From NCBI GenBank assembly GCA_009911065.1, contig QXWR01000021.1:1-64000 (forward strand): DNA of 64,000 nt. Direction: 5' to 3'. The notes under the pieces were generated by a model. The model worked only from the letters and a program-made list of their open reading frames with translations, was not told where the DNA came from and did not search any database. Made by a program: the position numbers and the translations under genes. Below are positions 42,034-51,095 of the stretch, one piece after another. Positions within the stretch are counted from its first letter, which is position 1, and each line of letters begins with the position of its first letter. The stretch comes from Clostridiaceae bacterium. Its GTDB lineage: Bacteria > Bacillota > Clostridia > Lachnospirales > Lachnospiraceae.

Positions 42034-42999
42034 ATGTATTATGATTCTGTAGATTCTGGCTGTGGAACAAATCAGGGGTGTGGGATGGGCCGTCGGTGCT
42101 GTCGTCATAATCCGCCAAGGCCACCAAGACCGCCGATGCCGCCAGGACCACCCATGCCGCCAGGACCGCCGATGCCGCCGGGACCACCGATGCCGCCGGG
42201 ACCACCAAGACTACCCATGCCGCCGGGACCGCCAAGACCACCGATGCCGCCAAGACCGCCGATGCCACCGGGACCACCCATGCCGCCGGGACCACCAAGA
42301 CCGCCGATGCCGCCAGGACAACCGATGCCACCTAGACTGCCGATGCCACCTAGACCACCCATGCCGCCAGGACCGCCGATGCCGCCGGGACCGCCAAGAC
42401 CACCAATGCCACCAGGACCGCCGATGCCGCCGGAACCGCCATACCCATATCCACTAGGTTCTTTTTGTTGCTGTCGGGGACCGGAAGGACCAGAAGGTCC
42501 GCCAGGTCCTATGGGATTGAGGGGAGCTACCGGACCAGAAGGACCCATGGGGATGCAGGGTCCAACTGGTCCGATTGGTCCTATGGGTCTTCCAGGAGTG
42601 ACTGGTCCTTCCGGACCAGCGGGGATACAGGGTCCAGCGGGTCCGGAAGGGCCTATGGGTTTGCCAGGAGCGACTGGCCCAACCGGCCCAATGGGACCTA
42701 TGGGAGTACAAGGACCTATTGGGCCTCAGGGTCCAGCGGGAGTGCCAGGAATGACTGGCGCCCCAGGAGCTGTGGGTCCGGCTGGAGCCACGGAGCCATA
42801 TATTTATATAAAAGTGCTACAAACCCGCATGGTTACGGGATTTTCTGCAAATCAAAATATTACGGAAATCTCTATAATCACACACATTCTCATGGCAGGT
42901 GGGTTTGGACAAGCTGAAATTCAAAAATCCCAGAGTAAAAATTTAACGGAATTTAATACATATTTTATTGTGACCAGAGAGTTAAAAATACTTTACTGA
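42034..42999 (+). CDS. Proline-rich, collagen-like surface protein
   Basis: The 321-residue product has a short Cys-rich start, about 105 residues of PPx repeats ([17 protein letters not shown]...), a CCC cluster, then about 105 residues of G-x-y collagen repeats ([19 protein letters not shown]). A C-terminal tail of about 65 residues has no recognised domain. Such proteins form trimers on spore or cell surfaces, like BclA. ATG 42034 follows AAAGGAG. The C-terminal tail looks atypical and the ICE begins within about 100 bases, so the gene may have been truncated or have a replaced end. Confidence 0.85.
   Translation: MYYDSVDSGCGTNQGCGMGRRCCRHNPPRPPRPPMPPGPPMPPGPPMPPGPPMPPGPPRLPMPPGPPRPPMPPRPPMPPGPPMPPGPPRPPMPPGQPMPPRLPMPPRPPMPPGPPMPPGPPRPPMPPGPPMPPEPPYPYPLGSFCCCRGPEGPEGPPGPMGLRGATGPEGPMGMQGPTGPIGPMGLPGVTGPSGPAGIQGPAGPEGPMGLPGATGPTGPMGPMGVQGPIGPQGPAGVPGMTGAPGAVGPAGATEPYIYIKVLQTRMVTGFSANQNITEISIITHILMAGGFGQAEIQKSQSKNLTEFNTYFIVTRELKILY
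42118..42438. repeat. DNA repeat encoding PPx units
   Basis: Nine-base units of the CCGATGCCGCCG/GGACCACC type are repeated about 35 times with variation (arginine and glycine alternating). The array is prone to length change. Confidence 0.85.
42478..42798. repeat. DNA repeat encoding collagen G-x-y units
   Basis: The repeats are GGxCCx-type triplets for GPx and are more diverged than the PPx repeat. The reading frame is uninterrupted. Confidence 0.8.
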
Positions 43000-43093
43000 T
43001 ATAAAGCTGAGTATTCTAAACAATTAGCAAAACTACTAAAAATATCAGTCACAGACGGCTATAAAGGCATGGGGTTTTCAGTAATTCTACAAT

Positions 43094-43127
43094 AAAGGAC
43101 GCTATCTTACGGTGGTGTCCTTTTTTT
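43094..43127 (+). terminator. Intrinsic terminator at the element left end
   Basis: AAAGGAC (43094-43100) pairs with GTCCTTT (43117-43123) and more T follow. The loop ends in GGTGGT. It lies between the collagen-like gene and RepA. Confidence 0.65.
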
Positions 43128-43176
43128 CATGCCTTTTTCTGGTCTGCTGACTGCGGAAAGGTGGTGAAGCAAAGCC

Positions 43177-44082
43177 ATGCCAGACCCTGCCATGCTGGAT
43201 TACTTTTATGGCGATGAAGCGGAGCAGTATACCTTCTACCGGATACCCAAGGTGCTGTTCACTGACCCCGGCTACCGGCGCATATCTTCTGACGCCAAGA
43301 TCCTCTACGGCCTTATGCTTGACCGCATGGGGCTATCCATTCGCAACGGCTGGCTGGATGATTTAAACCGGGTATTTATCTACTTCACTTTGGAGGACGC
43401 TTTGGAATATTTGTGCTGCGGTCATACAAAGGCGGTTTCTCTCTTTGGGGAACTGGATAAGAATGGGCTGATCGAACGGAAGAAGCAGGGCCAGGGAAAG
43501 CCCACGATTATCTACGTGAAAAACTTCATTCGGAAACCGGAAATCCAGACTTCCGAAAAACGGAAGTCTAAAGTTCCGCAAACGGGAAGTCAAGACTTCC
43601 AGAAAACGGCTACTAATAATACTGAGAGAAATAAAACTGAATTAAGTGATACCGACCTATCAATCTATCCGGTCAGGGAACAGGTGGAAAGCCATGAGCC
43701 AACGATAGATGATAGGATTGATAGGATACGGGCTTACCGGAGGTTGATTAAGGAAAATATTGAGTATGACATTACCAGGGATCGCCTTGGCTATGACGCC
43801 GAAATTCTGGACGAGATATTAGACATTATGGTGGACACGGTATGCGGCACAAAACCCATGGTGCGGATCAGCGGCCAGGACTTCCCTACGGAAGTGGTAA
43901 GGAGCCGTCTGTTAAAACTCAACTCGGAGCATATCAAGTACGTGGTGGACTGCTTAAAGTCCAACACTACAAAAGTACGCAATATCCGTTCCTACCTGCT
44001 TACCTCCCTTTACAACGCCCCTACAACCATAAGCAGCTACTACACAGCCCTGGTCAACCATGACCTTTACGGCGGCGGGTAA
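43177..44082 (+). CDS. repA: Replication initiator protein A (RepA-like)
   Basis: The 301-residue protein starts MLDYFYGDEAEQYTFYRIPKVLFTDPGYRRISSDAKILYGLMLDRMGLS, the RepA N-terminal family. It binds DNA through a winged helix (EDALEYLCCGHTKAVSLFGELDKNGLIERKKQGQGKPTIIYVKNF). The C-terminal half (RIRAYRRLIKENIEYDITRDRLGYDAEILDEILDIMVDTVCG) is a DUF6017-like domain. In conjugative elements it is thought to support replication of the excised circle. GGAAAGGTGG precedes ATG 43177. Confidence 0.9.
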   Translation: MPDPAMLDYFYGDEAEQYTFYRIPKVLFTDPGYRRISSDAKILYGLMLDRMGLSIRNGWLDDLNRVFIYFTLEDALEYLCCGHTKAVSLFGELDKNGLIERKKQGQGKPTIIYVKNFIRKPEIQTSEKRKSKVPQTGSQDFQKTATNNTERNKTELSDTDLSIYPVREQVESHEPTIDDRIDRIRAYRRLIKENIEYDITRDRLGYDAEILDEILDIMVDTVCGTKPMVRISGQDFPTEVVRSRLLKLNSEHIKYVVDCLKSNTTKVRNIRSYLLTSLYNAPTTISSYYTALVNHDLYGGG

Positions 44083-44130
44083 CTGCTTTTTTCTTGCCTA
44101 TACCGGCGTTGCCGGAGAAAGGAGTGTTCC

Positions 44131-44484
44131 ATGAAAAAACCATTCGCTTACATTACCGCTGTCTGGAAGGGTGGCGAGTTTACGGTCGCTGACCAGGCAA
44201 GCGTTTACTGCCGGAAAGTCTATGAGGCCGGGTTTACCCCAATCTGTCCGGTTCTCTACCTGCCCAATTTCCTGCGGGACGCTATCCCCGCCGAGCATAA
44301 GGACGGCATTGACATGGCCCGTGAACTTCTGCGCCGGAGCCATGTTCTGATCGTCTGCGGTGAAGAAGTAGACGAGGCGGTGAAGAACGACATCGCCGTT
44401 GCCCAGCGGCTGGGTATCACGGCGACCACCCTGGACGGGATTTTAACGATACGCTCCCAGGGAGAAAACCAGGTGGAACCTTAA
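44131..44484 (+). CDS. DUF4406/nucleoside deoxyribosyltransferase-like protein
   Basis: The 117-residue protein has an N-terminal FAYITAVWKGGEFTVADQASVYCRKVYEAGFTPICPVLYLP, followed by GIDMARELLRRSHVLIVCGEEVDEAVKNDIAVAQRLGI. This pattern fits the nucleoside 2-deoxyribosyltransferase fold (DUF4406). Its role in the element is unknown; it could handle nucleotides or sense them. AAAGGAG precedes ATG 44131. It lies between RepA and PcfB, as in other elements of this family as far as I recall. Confidence 0.8.
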   Translation: MKKPFAYITAVWKGGEFTVADQASVYCRKVYEAGFTPICPVLYLPNFLRDAIPAEHKDGIDMARELLRRSHVLIVCGEEVDEAVKNDIAVAQRLGITATTLDGILTIRSQGENQVEP

Positions 44485-44520
44485 TGGTTCCCTCCTGCCA
44501 GGGAAAGGAGTGGTGACAGA

Positions 44521-45003
44521 TTGCAGGAAGAAGTTGAAAACAAGTCAGTTGCACTTAGCATTAAAACTACCAAGCTGACCGCCAGTGTGCTGAAGGCGGC
44601 GCTCATAAAGGCTCTTGCGGAAATGGAGAAGCAGCGGAAAAATCCAAAAGTCTATAAGGGCAAACAGAGCGTGAAACATCTTGTCCGGCAGGGGGGCGGG
44701 GTCAGCAACATTGAGATTACGGACGGCAATATCAAGTCCTTTGAGAAAGTGGCTCGGAAATATGGCATTGACTTCGCTCTGAAAAAGGACGCCTCCACCC
44801 AGCCGCCCCGGTATCTTGTTTTTTTCAAGAGCCGGGACGCTGACGCACTGACAGCGGCCTTCCGGGAGTATTCGGGCCGGGTGGTTAAGGACAAGTCCAG
44901 GGAAAAGCCCTCTATCCGCAAGCAACTTGTCAAATTGCAGGAGATGGTCAAAAACATGGCCAAGTCCCTCTCCCGGAACAAACAGCAGGAGGTGGACAGA
45001 TAA
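44521..45003 (+). CDS. pcfB: PcfB family conjugation protein
   Basis: The 160-residue protein has the PcfB/DUF3801 pattern: SVALSIKTTKLTASVLKAALIKAL and GKQSVKHLVRQGGGVSNIEITDGNIKSFEKVARKYGIDFALKKD. PcfB homologues assist the relaxase/coupling step of conjugation in Enterococcus plasmids. The start is TTG 44521, with AAAGGAG at 44504-44510. Its TAA overlaps the VirD4 ATG (TAATG), so translation is coupled. Confidence 0.88.
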   Translation: MQEEVENKSVALSIKTTKLTASVLKAALIKALAEMEKQRKNPKVYKGKQSVKHLVRQGGGVSNIEITDGNIKSFEKVARKYGIDFALKKDASTQPPRYLVFFKSRDADALTAAFREYSGRVVKDKSREKPSIRKQLVKLQEMVKNMAKSLSRNKQQEVDR

Positions 45004-46017
45004 TGAAACTAAAAAAAATCAACAAGGCCAGGCTATTAAAAGCCACTTTCCCCTATCTTCTTATGGGGCTTATGGCCACCAAATTGGGGCAGGCGTACCG
45101 CATGACTTCGGGGGGCGACGTGCTGGATCGGGTTTTTGGGGCCTTCCTCACTATTGGACAAACACTCACAAACCCTTTGCCAAGCCTCCACCCCTTTGAC
45201 CTGCTGGTGGGGGCCTTTTGCGGCGTTCTTTTATGGTTCGTTGTCTACCAGAAGGGCAAGAACGCCCGGAAATTTCGGCGTGGCGCTGAGTATGGAACGG
45301 CCCGCTGGGGGACGGCAAAGGACATTGAGCCGTTTATCGACCCGGATTTTTCCCAGAACATTCTCCTATCCGACACGGAACGCCTGACCCTGGGGAAAAT
45401 CGCTGACCCGGAAAAGAGAAACGTCAACTTAAACGTGCTGGTCATCGGCGGCTCCGGCAGCGGCAAGACCCGCTACCACATCAAGCCCAACCTGCTCCAG
45501 ATGAATGCCTCGTATGTCTGTTCTGATCCGAAAGGTACAGTGGTCGAAGAGGTGGGACGTGCGCTGGTGCGTGGAGGATATCAGATCAAGATTTTAAATA
45601 CCATTGATTTCTCCTGCTCCATGCACTATAACCCCTTTGTCTATCTTCACGGGGAAACGGATATTCTCACCCTGGTCACGGTGATTATGACCAACACCCA
45701 GGGGGAGGCCAAGGGCGGCGATGATTTCTGGCAGAAGGCGGAAGCCCTGCTGTACCAGGCGCTGATCGCTTACATTTACTATGAGGCCCCGGCGGAGGAA
45801 AAGAACATGAACACCCTGCTGGACATGATAAACGCCTGCGAGTGCCGGGAGGACGATGAGAATTTCAAGTCAGCGGTTGACCTTCTCTTTGAGCAGTTGG
45901 AGCAGCGTGACCCAAACCATTTTGCGGCACGGCAGTATAAAAAATTTAAAATGGCCGCTGGCAAGACCCTAAAAAGTATTTTAATTTCCTGCGGGGCCAG
46001 GCTTGCCCCCTTTGACA
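45003..46017 (+). CDS. virD4: VirD4-like coupling protein (CD1115 type), exon 1
   Basis: The coupling ATPase hands the relaxase-DNA complex to the secretion channel. Exon 1 encodes 338 residues: two N-terminal membrane helices (FPYLLMGLMATKLG; LLVGAFCGVLLWFVVYQ), Walker A VIGGSGSGKTRYHIKPN at about residue 147-162 and KTLKSILISCGARLAPFD. The frame then runs into a group II intron at 46018, and a stop follows at 46041-46043. The remaining C-terminus is encoded after the intron. Exons of 1015 and 785 bases add to exactly 1800, giving 599 residues if splicing uses the ends proposed here. Confidence 0.85.
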
Positions 46018-48787
46018 GTGCAGCGACACGTTGTCGCATATAAACTCTGCGTGGGATTTTCCTGCAAAGAGGTAAAAGTGACGGAAAGGCTATAGCCTTT
46101 CTAACTGATATTCCGAGAAGTGGAATGACGGGGTAACGCCCTGAAACGCTTCCCTTGATACTGCGTTGGAAGAAACGGGACGTATTTCCCGCGACTGACA
46201 CAGCACGCTGAAGTCGGCTGTCTGCACCCGCGACTGTCCCCTTTGGGGGATAAAGCAAAGCCGAGCCAGAGGTGGCCGGGGGTGTTAGGCCGGAGGTCTA
46301 TAAAGTACCTATGTCCAGAATGCGGCTGACTACCGCTGACAAAAGCCCGAATGTACAGGTCTATAACGGGATATGGCAGAAATGCCATAGCCGTGAAAAC
46401 GGCGTATGTGGGGTAAAGTAAGATTTGTCGATATGAAATTCCCTATGGTGTTACAGGCACCATCAGGCATACAGGCCTAAAGGGCAGGGTTAAGGGTATT
46501 ATGCAAAGATAGGAATATCGGAACGTGGAAAGCCCCGGATGTGGAGTGGATACGCATGATGAAGCAATGGGCGGGAAAATCGTGCCGCCTTTTATGGGAG
46601 GTGCGGTATAACCGTTCTTAATCCGGGAGGAAAGAGCAGCCATGCTACCTGTGAAGCCGTGAACAAAGTAAGCGGTGGAGGGACGGGCTGTAGTCAGGAA
46701 CAGAAACAAAATCATATTCAATAAACACGCATAGGTTCGAGTAGGACTAAGAAAGGCGAAAATCCAAACGAAAGTGGGGATAAGTAACCGACTATGGCAA
46801 CAGGAAAGGCAAAGAAGAAAGATAAGTTAAGGCACGCCGAGTATTATGACTTTCAGGCAATTCAAGATAAGCTGTATGCCGACAGCAATAAAGGCAAAGT
46901 TTTCAAACATCTGGTTGAAATCATTGCATTACCCGAAAACATACGGCTGGCATACCGCAACATCAAGAAGAACCACGGGAGTACGACGCCCGGCACAGAT
47001 GGAAAAACAATCACAGAATTATCAGCACTCTCTGATGAACAGCTTATATGCGCCGTACAGCGCAAATTAAACTGGTATGCCCCACAAAGCGTCCGGCGGG
47101 TAGAAATTCCGAAAGGAAATGACCCAATGAAGAAGCGCCCGCTCGGAATACCGACGATTATGGACAGGCTGATACAACAGTGCGTATTGCAGGTCATGGA
47201 GCCGATATGTGAGGCGAAATTCCACGACCACAGTTATGGATTCCGCCCTAACCGGAACCAACAGCACGCAATCGCCCAGGTTCACAAAAATATGCAGAGA
47301 AGCAATCTCCACTATGTCGTAGACATAGATGTTAAGGGGTTCTTTGACAACGTGAACCACGGAAAACTGCTGAAACAGCTCTGGACAATGGGAATCCAAG
47401 ACAAGAAGCTGCTTAGTATTATATCAGCTATGCTAAAAGCGGAGGTGGCCGGGATAGGATTCCCGGAGGTGGGTACGCCGCAGGGAGGTGTTATCTCTCC
47501 CCTGCTATCCAATGTAGTTCTAAACGAATTGGATTGGTGGCTTGCCAGCCAATGGGAAGAAATACCAACGGAGTTCCCTTACAAGGAATCGGTCAATTAC
47601 AACGGAAGCGTGAGCAAGAGCCATAAATTTGCCGCACTGCGGAGGACAAGGCTGAAAGAAGTCACCTGCGTCCGATACGCTGATGATTTTAAGATATTCA
47701 CGAACAGCTATCAAAATGCGGTGAAGTTATTCCACGCAACCAAAAGCTGGCTCCATGAAAGGCTTTCTCTTGAAATCAGTCCTGAAAAATCAAAGGTGAT
47801 TAACCTGAAAGAGCAGTATTCAGAGTTTCTTGGTTTCAAGTTAAAGGTTATCCCCCGTGGGAAACGGAGCAACGGACGCGCCAAATATGTAGTAGAGAGC
47901 CATATCAGAGAGAAATCTATTGCGAAAATAAAACCAAACTTAAAACGGCTGATTTACGACATTGAGTTCCCGTCACAAGGCAAACGTACTGAATATCAGG
48001 CGATTTGCCGCTACAACGTTTATGTAATGGGAATCCATGACTACTATCAATTAGCCACAAAGGTCTGCGATGACCTTACGCCATTCGCCTTATCTGTCCA
48101 CAAGAGCCTGCGGGCAAGACTGAAAGAACGGGTTAAAACTGCAAAACAGGTCAGAAAAAGGAAGATTCCGTGTGAAGTTCCGAAAGTTATCAGGGAACGG
48201 TATGGGAAAAGCAAACAGCTCCGATATGTAGCCGGACACGCAGTTGTCCCGATTGGCTACATACGGCACAAGCCCCCAAAGTCCATGAACCGCAAAATCA
48301 ATTCCTATACGCCCGAGGGCAGAGCCGAAATCCATAAGAATCTGGACAGAATCGACATGACGGTTCTTCATTACTTAATGAGGAACCCGGTTCTGTACCG
48401 TACTATCGAATACAACGATAACAGGCTCTCACTGTATTCGGCCCAAATGGGAAAATGCGCCGTATCTGGCAAAGTGCTTTCTATTGGCGATATTCATTGC
48501 CATCACAAAGTGCCACGGTATTTAGGCGGCAAGGACAATTATCAAAATCTGGTGTTGGTATGTGAAGATGTACATCACCTGATTCATGCTACAAACCCTG
48601 ATATTATCAGAAAGTATATGGAAATCCTAGGCCTTGACCAAAAGCAGAAAGAAAAACTCAATAAGTTAAGAAGCCTTGTCCACGTTGAGAGTTATTGAGA
48701 TGAAATAAATTCTGTTCCTGATGGCAAGCCGGGTGAGCTGAAAGGTTCATGCCCGGTTTAGGGCGGGGGAAAATCCGGAGATAACAT
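46018..48787 (+). mobile_element. Group II intron inserted in virD4
   Basis: It begins GTGCAG at 46018, near the usual GUGYG start. The hairpin GCGACA/TGTCGC follows. A long structured non-coding region (46044-46793) forms the ribozyme core. Domain V is seen at 48726-48760: AAGCCGGG...CCCGGTT with a GAAA loop. The exon end TTGACA (46012-46017) pairs with a likely EBS1 TGTCGA at 46426-46431. The 3-prime end is less certain; ending at AT 48787 keeps virD4 in frame. The size is about 2.77 kb. Confidence 0.85.
46794..48698 (+). CDS. ltrA: Group II intron reverse transcriptase/maturase with HNH endonuclease
   Basis: The 634-residue protein copies the spliced intron RNA into DNA and assists splicing. 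It has a reverse transcriptase with the GxP...VVDIDVKGFFDNVNH and catalytic VRYADDFKIF (about residues 293-302). A maturase/domain X follows near 350-450, then a Lys/Arg-rich DNA-binding region. The HNH endonuclease is at about 554-595 (CAVSGKVLSIGDIHCHHKVPRYLGGKDNYQNLVLVCEDVHHLIH). All key residues are visible and the frame is intact, so the intron is probably mobile. Confidence 0.93.
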   Translation: MATGKAKKKDKLRHAEYYDFQAIQDKLYADSNKGKVFKHLVEIIALPENIRLAYRNIKKNHGSTTPGTDGKTITELSALSDEQLICAVQRKLNWYAPQSVRRVEIPKGNDPMKKRPLGIPTIMDRLIQQCVLQVMEPICEAKFHDHSYGFRPNRNQQHAIAQVHKNMQRSNLHYVVDIDVKGFFDNVNHGKLLKQLWTMGIQDKKLLSIISAMLKAEVAGIGFPEVGTPQGGVISPLLSNVVLNELDWWLASQWEEIPTEFPYKESVNYNGSVSKSHKFAALRRTRLKEVTCVRYADDFKIFTNSYQNAVKLFHATKSWLHERLSLEISPEKSKVINLKEQYSEFLGFKLKVIPRGKRSNGRAKYVVESHIREKSIAKIKPNLKRLIYDIEFPSQGKRTEYQAICRYNVYVMGIHDYYQLATKVCDDLTPFALSVHKSLRARLKERVKTAKQVRKRKIPCEVPKVIRERYGKSKQLRYVAGHAVVPIGYIRHKPPKSMNRKINSYTPEGRAEIHKNLDRIDMTVLHYLMRNPVLYRTIEYNDNRLSLYSAQMGKCAVSGKVLSIGDIHCHHKVPRYLGGKDNYQNLVLVCEDVHHLIHATNPDIIRKYMEILGLDQKQKEKLNKLRSLVHVESY

Positions 48788-49572
48788 CAAAGGATTACCT
48801 ATCGCTATTCGCCGCCGTCCGGGAAATGATGGCTTATGACGAACTGGGGCTTGAGAAGCTGGGGGACGAAAAGACCGCCCTCTTTGCGGTAGTGTCGGAC
48901 GCTGACCCCACCTTTAACTTCCTCTCGGCCATGATGTACTCCCAGATGTTCAATGTCCTCTGTGACCGGGCCTTAAAGGTTTACCATGGCAGGCTCCCCG
49001 TCCATGTGACCTGCCTGTTTGACGAGTTCGCCAACCAGAAGATTCCCAACTGGGAGCATTTGGTATCGGTAATCCGGTCAAGGAACATCTCGGCCCACAT
49101 CGTGCTGCAAACCTTCAGCCAGTTGAAGGGAATGTACAAGGACAACGCTGAAACCGTGGCCGGGTGCTGCTCCACCATGCTGTTTTTAGGCGGGAAGGAG
49201 GAAAGCAGCTTAAAAATGGTATCCGGCCTTTTGGGGAAGGAAACCATTGACACCATGAATGAGAGTGATTCCCGTGGGGCGCAGCGCACTTACGGATTAA
49301 ACTACCAGCGTCTGGGAAAGGAGTTGATGAGCGTGGACGAACTGGCGGTTATGCCCTCCAGCCGCTGCATTGTCCAGGTGCAGGGGGTGCGCCCGTTCTA
49401 CTCCAAGAAATATGACCTTACCCGCCACCCCCAGTACAAATACACGGCGGACGCCAATCCCAAGTACGCCTTTGACGTGAAGGCTTACCTGGAACACCGG
49501 CTCAAAGTAAAGCCGGAGGAGGAATATGAACTTTATGAGTTAGGAGAACTGCCGCCGGAAACGGCTGGGTAA
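48788..49572 (+). CDS. virD4: VirD4-like coupling protein, exon 2
   Basis: This exon continues the coupling protein with REMMAYDELGLEKLGDEKTALFAVVSDADPTFNFLSAMMYSQMFNVLCDRA. Then come VHVTCLFDEFANQKIPNWEHLVSVIRSRNISAHIVLQTFSQL with the Walker B-type DEFAN, and a terminal PEEEYELYELGELPPE. It has no start of its own at the right place; ATG 48826 lies inside the conserved core, so this is an exon, not a separate gene. A terminator follows at 49574-49627. Confidence 0.85.
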
Positions 49573-49573
49573 A

Positions 49574-49627
49574 GGCTCCACCGACAGGATATCCCTTGCG
49601 GGTTTTCAAAATCGGTGGGGCCTTTTT
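49574..49627 (+). terminator. Terminator after virD4
   Basis: GGCTCCACCGA (49574-49584) pairs with TCGGTGGGGCC (49612-49622) with one G-U pair, and five T follow. Confidence 0.75.
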
Positions 49628-49681
49628 CTTTTTGCCAAAATCCGACGGATACCGGAAAAAGCAACGTAAAAGGAGGCTGTT

Positions 49682-49897
49682 ATGGGATTCTGTTTTAATG
49701 AAGCGGTCAGGGTACTGGAGGCAATCGTGGAGGCGCTAAATGGAGCGTCTGGAAAAAGCTATCCGCCCCAGGTTTCCAGACACCGGAGGAGAAAGACAGC
49801 GTGCCCGGAATTTACCAAAACCATGGTGCGGGTGAAAAAGCACGTCCGCCCGCCGGTGAGGGCTGACCCGGAAGAAGGCCGACACCTAAATACCTAA
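49682..49897 (+). CDS. Small hypothetical protein, 71 residues
   Basis: ATG 49682 has a good AAAAGGAGG site 7 bases upstream, and the frame is open for 71 residues. The start (MGFCFNEAVRVLEAIVEALNG) looks like a helix, then a basic stretch (SRHRRRKT) and a basic C-terminus (RVKKHVRPPVRADPEEGRH) follow. I do not recognise it. It sits between virD4 and the Maff2 gene. Confidence 0.5.
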   Translation: MGFCFNEAVRVLEAIVEALNGASGKSYPPQVSRHRRRKTACPEFTKTMVRVKKHVRPPVRADPEEGRHLNT

Positions 49898-49953
49898 AAA
49901 CCAGTTACAGATAACCAGCAGACAACACATTTTCAAAAACAGGAGGAAAATAT

Positions 49954-50172
49954 ATGGGTTTCTTTACTACAGCCGTTTCAACGATGTCAACCTTAGTCGT
50001 GGCCCTTGGCGGAGGCGTGGGCGTGTGGGGCGTGATCAACCTTATGGAAGGGTACGGGTCGGACAACCCGGCCAGCAAGAGCCAGGGCGTTAAACAATTA
50101 ATGGCCGGCGGTGGGATTATGCTCCTGGGCCTCAAGGTGGTTCCCATGCTGTCCACCCTGATCACAATCTAA
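49954..50172 (+). CDS. Maff2-family small membrane protein
   Basis: The 72-residue protein (MGFFTTAVSTMSTLVVALGGGVGVWGVINLMEGYGSDNPASKSQGVKQLMAGGGIMLLG) has two Gly-rich hydrophobic segments and the Maff2 signature found next to virB6-like genes in these elements. It is likely the VirB2-like membrane subunit of the channel. AGGAGG precedes ATG 49954. The TrbL gene follows 17 bases later. Confidence 0.9.
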   Translation: MGFFTTAVSTMSTLVVALGGGVGVWGVINLMEGYGSDNPASKSQGVKQLMAGGGIMLLGLKVVPMLSTLITI

Positions 50173-50189
50173 GGGAAAGGTAGTGGCCT

Positions 50190-51059
50190 ATGCAGAGTAT
50201 CATCGACGCCATTGAGCAGTGGATCAGGGATTTCCTGATCGGGGCTGTCACCGGCAACTTGTCGGATATGTTTCACGATGTCAACAGCAAAGTGGCCACA
50301 ATCGCTTCGGAAGTGGGAAAGACGCCGGAAACCTGGAACTCCGGCGTCTTTTCAATCATTCTCTCCCTCTCCCGGAACGTGGTCGTCCCCATAGCGGGGC
50401 TTGTGATCGCCGCCGTGCTGACTTATGAGTTAATCTCCATGATTATTGACAAGAACAATCTCCATGACATTGACACGTTTATGTTTTTTAAGTGGGCGTT
50501 CAAGTCAGCGGCGGCGGCAATCATCGTGAACCATACCTTTGATTTTATCATCGCCATTTTTCAGGTAGCCCAGACTATGGTGCAGAGGAGCGCCGGGGTT
50601 ATCAACACCAGTGCCGCCATTGACATTTCGTCTGCCCTGGCCAACATCACCACCCAGCTGGAGGCCATGGAACTGGGGGAGTTGTTCGCCCTCATGCTGG
50701 AAACCTGGGTCATGACCTTTGCCATGAAAGTCATGGGGCTTGTGATCACGGTCATTTTGTATGGCCGCATGATTGAGATCTATATTTACGCCAGTGTCGG
50801 CCCCCTTCCTTTCGCCACCTTGATGAACCGGGAATGGGGGAACATCGGCACCAACTATGTGCGGGGCCTTGCCGCCCTGGGGCTTCAGGGGTTTTTTATC
50901 ATGGTTTGCGTGGGGATTTACGCCGTATTGGTCAATACCCTTACCTTGGGCGGGGATCTCCAGGCCGCCCTCTGGAGCTGCGCCGCCTATACGGTGCTGC
51001 TGTGCTTTAGCTTGTTTAAGACCGGCTCCGTGGCGAAAAGTATCCTGAACGCCCATTAA
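50190..51059 (+). CDS. TrbL/VirB6-like conjugal transfer protein (CD1112 family)
   Basis: The 289-residue membrane protein has about six membrane helices (VVVPIAGLVIAAVLTYELISMII; AFKSAAAAIIVNHTFDFIIAIFQ; TFAMKVMGLVITVILYGRMIEIYIYASVGPLPFATL; GFFIMVCVGIYAVLVNTL). VirB6-type proteins form the inner-membrane translocation pore. It sits between Maff2 and PrgI, the normal order. GGGAAAGG precedes ATG 50190. Confidence 0.9.
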   Translation: MQSIIDAIEQWIRDFLIGAVTGNLSDMFHDVNSKVATIASEVGKTPETWNSGVFSIILSLSRNVVVPIAGLVIAAVLTYELISMIIDKNNLHDIDTFMFFKWAFKSAAAAIIVNHTFDFIIAIFQVAQTMVQRSAGVINTSAAIDISSALANITTQLEAMELGELFALMLETWVMTFAMKVMGLVITVILYGRMIEIYIYASVGPLPFATLMNREWGNIGTNYVRGLAALGLQGFFIMVCVGIYAVLVNTLTLGGDLQAALWSCAAYTVLLCFSLFKTGSVAKSILNAH

Positions 51060-51095
51060 TCAGAACATCAAAACGAAACGGAAAGGAGGATTTCT

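Noticed and set aside
42120-42440. Repeat array that could be mistaken for a CRISPR
   Set aside because: The units are contiguous codon repeats without unique spacers and encode PPx; no cas genes are nearby.
42105-42548. Leftward Gly-rich open frame of 147 codons opposite the PPx repeat
   Set aside because: It is the complement of the PPx repeats, so glycine runs are automatic; there is no ribosome site and the plus-strand gene is well supported.
48826-49572. A separate conjugation gene starting at ATG 48826
   Set aside because: The ATG lies within the conserved VirD4 core, and sequence before it in frame continues the protein, so this is exon 2 of virD4.
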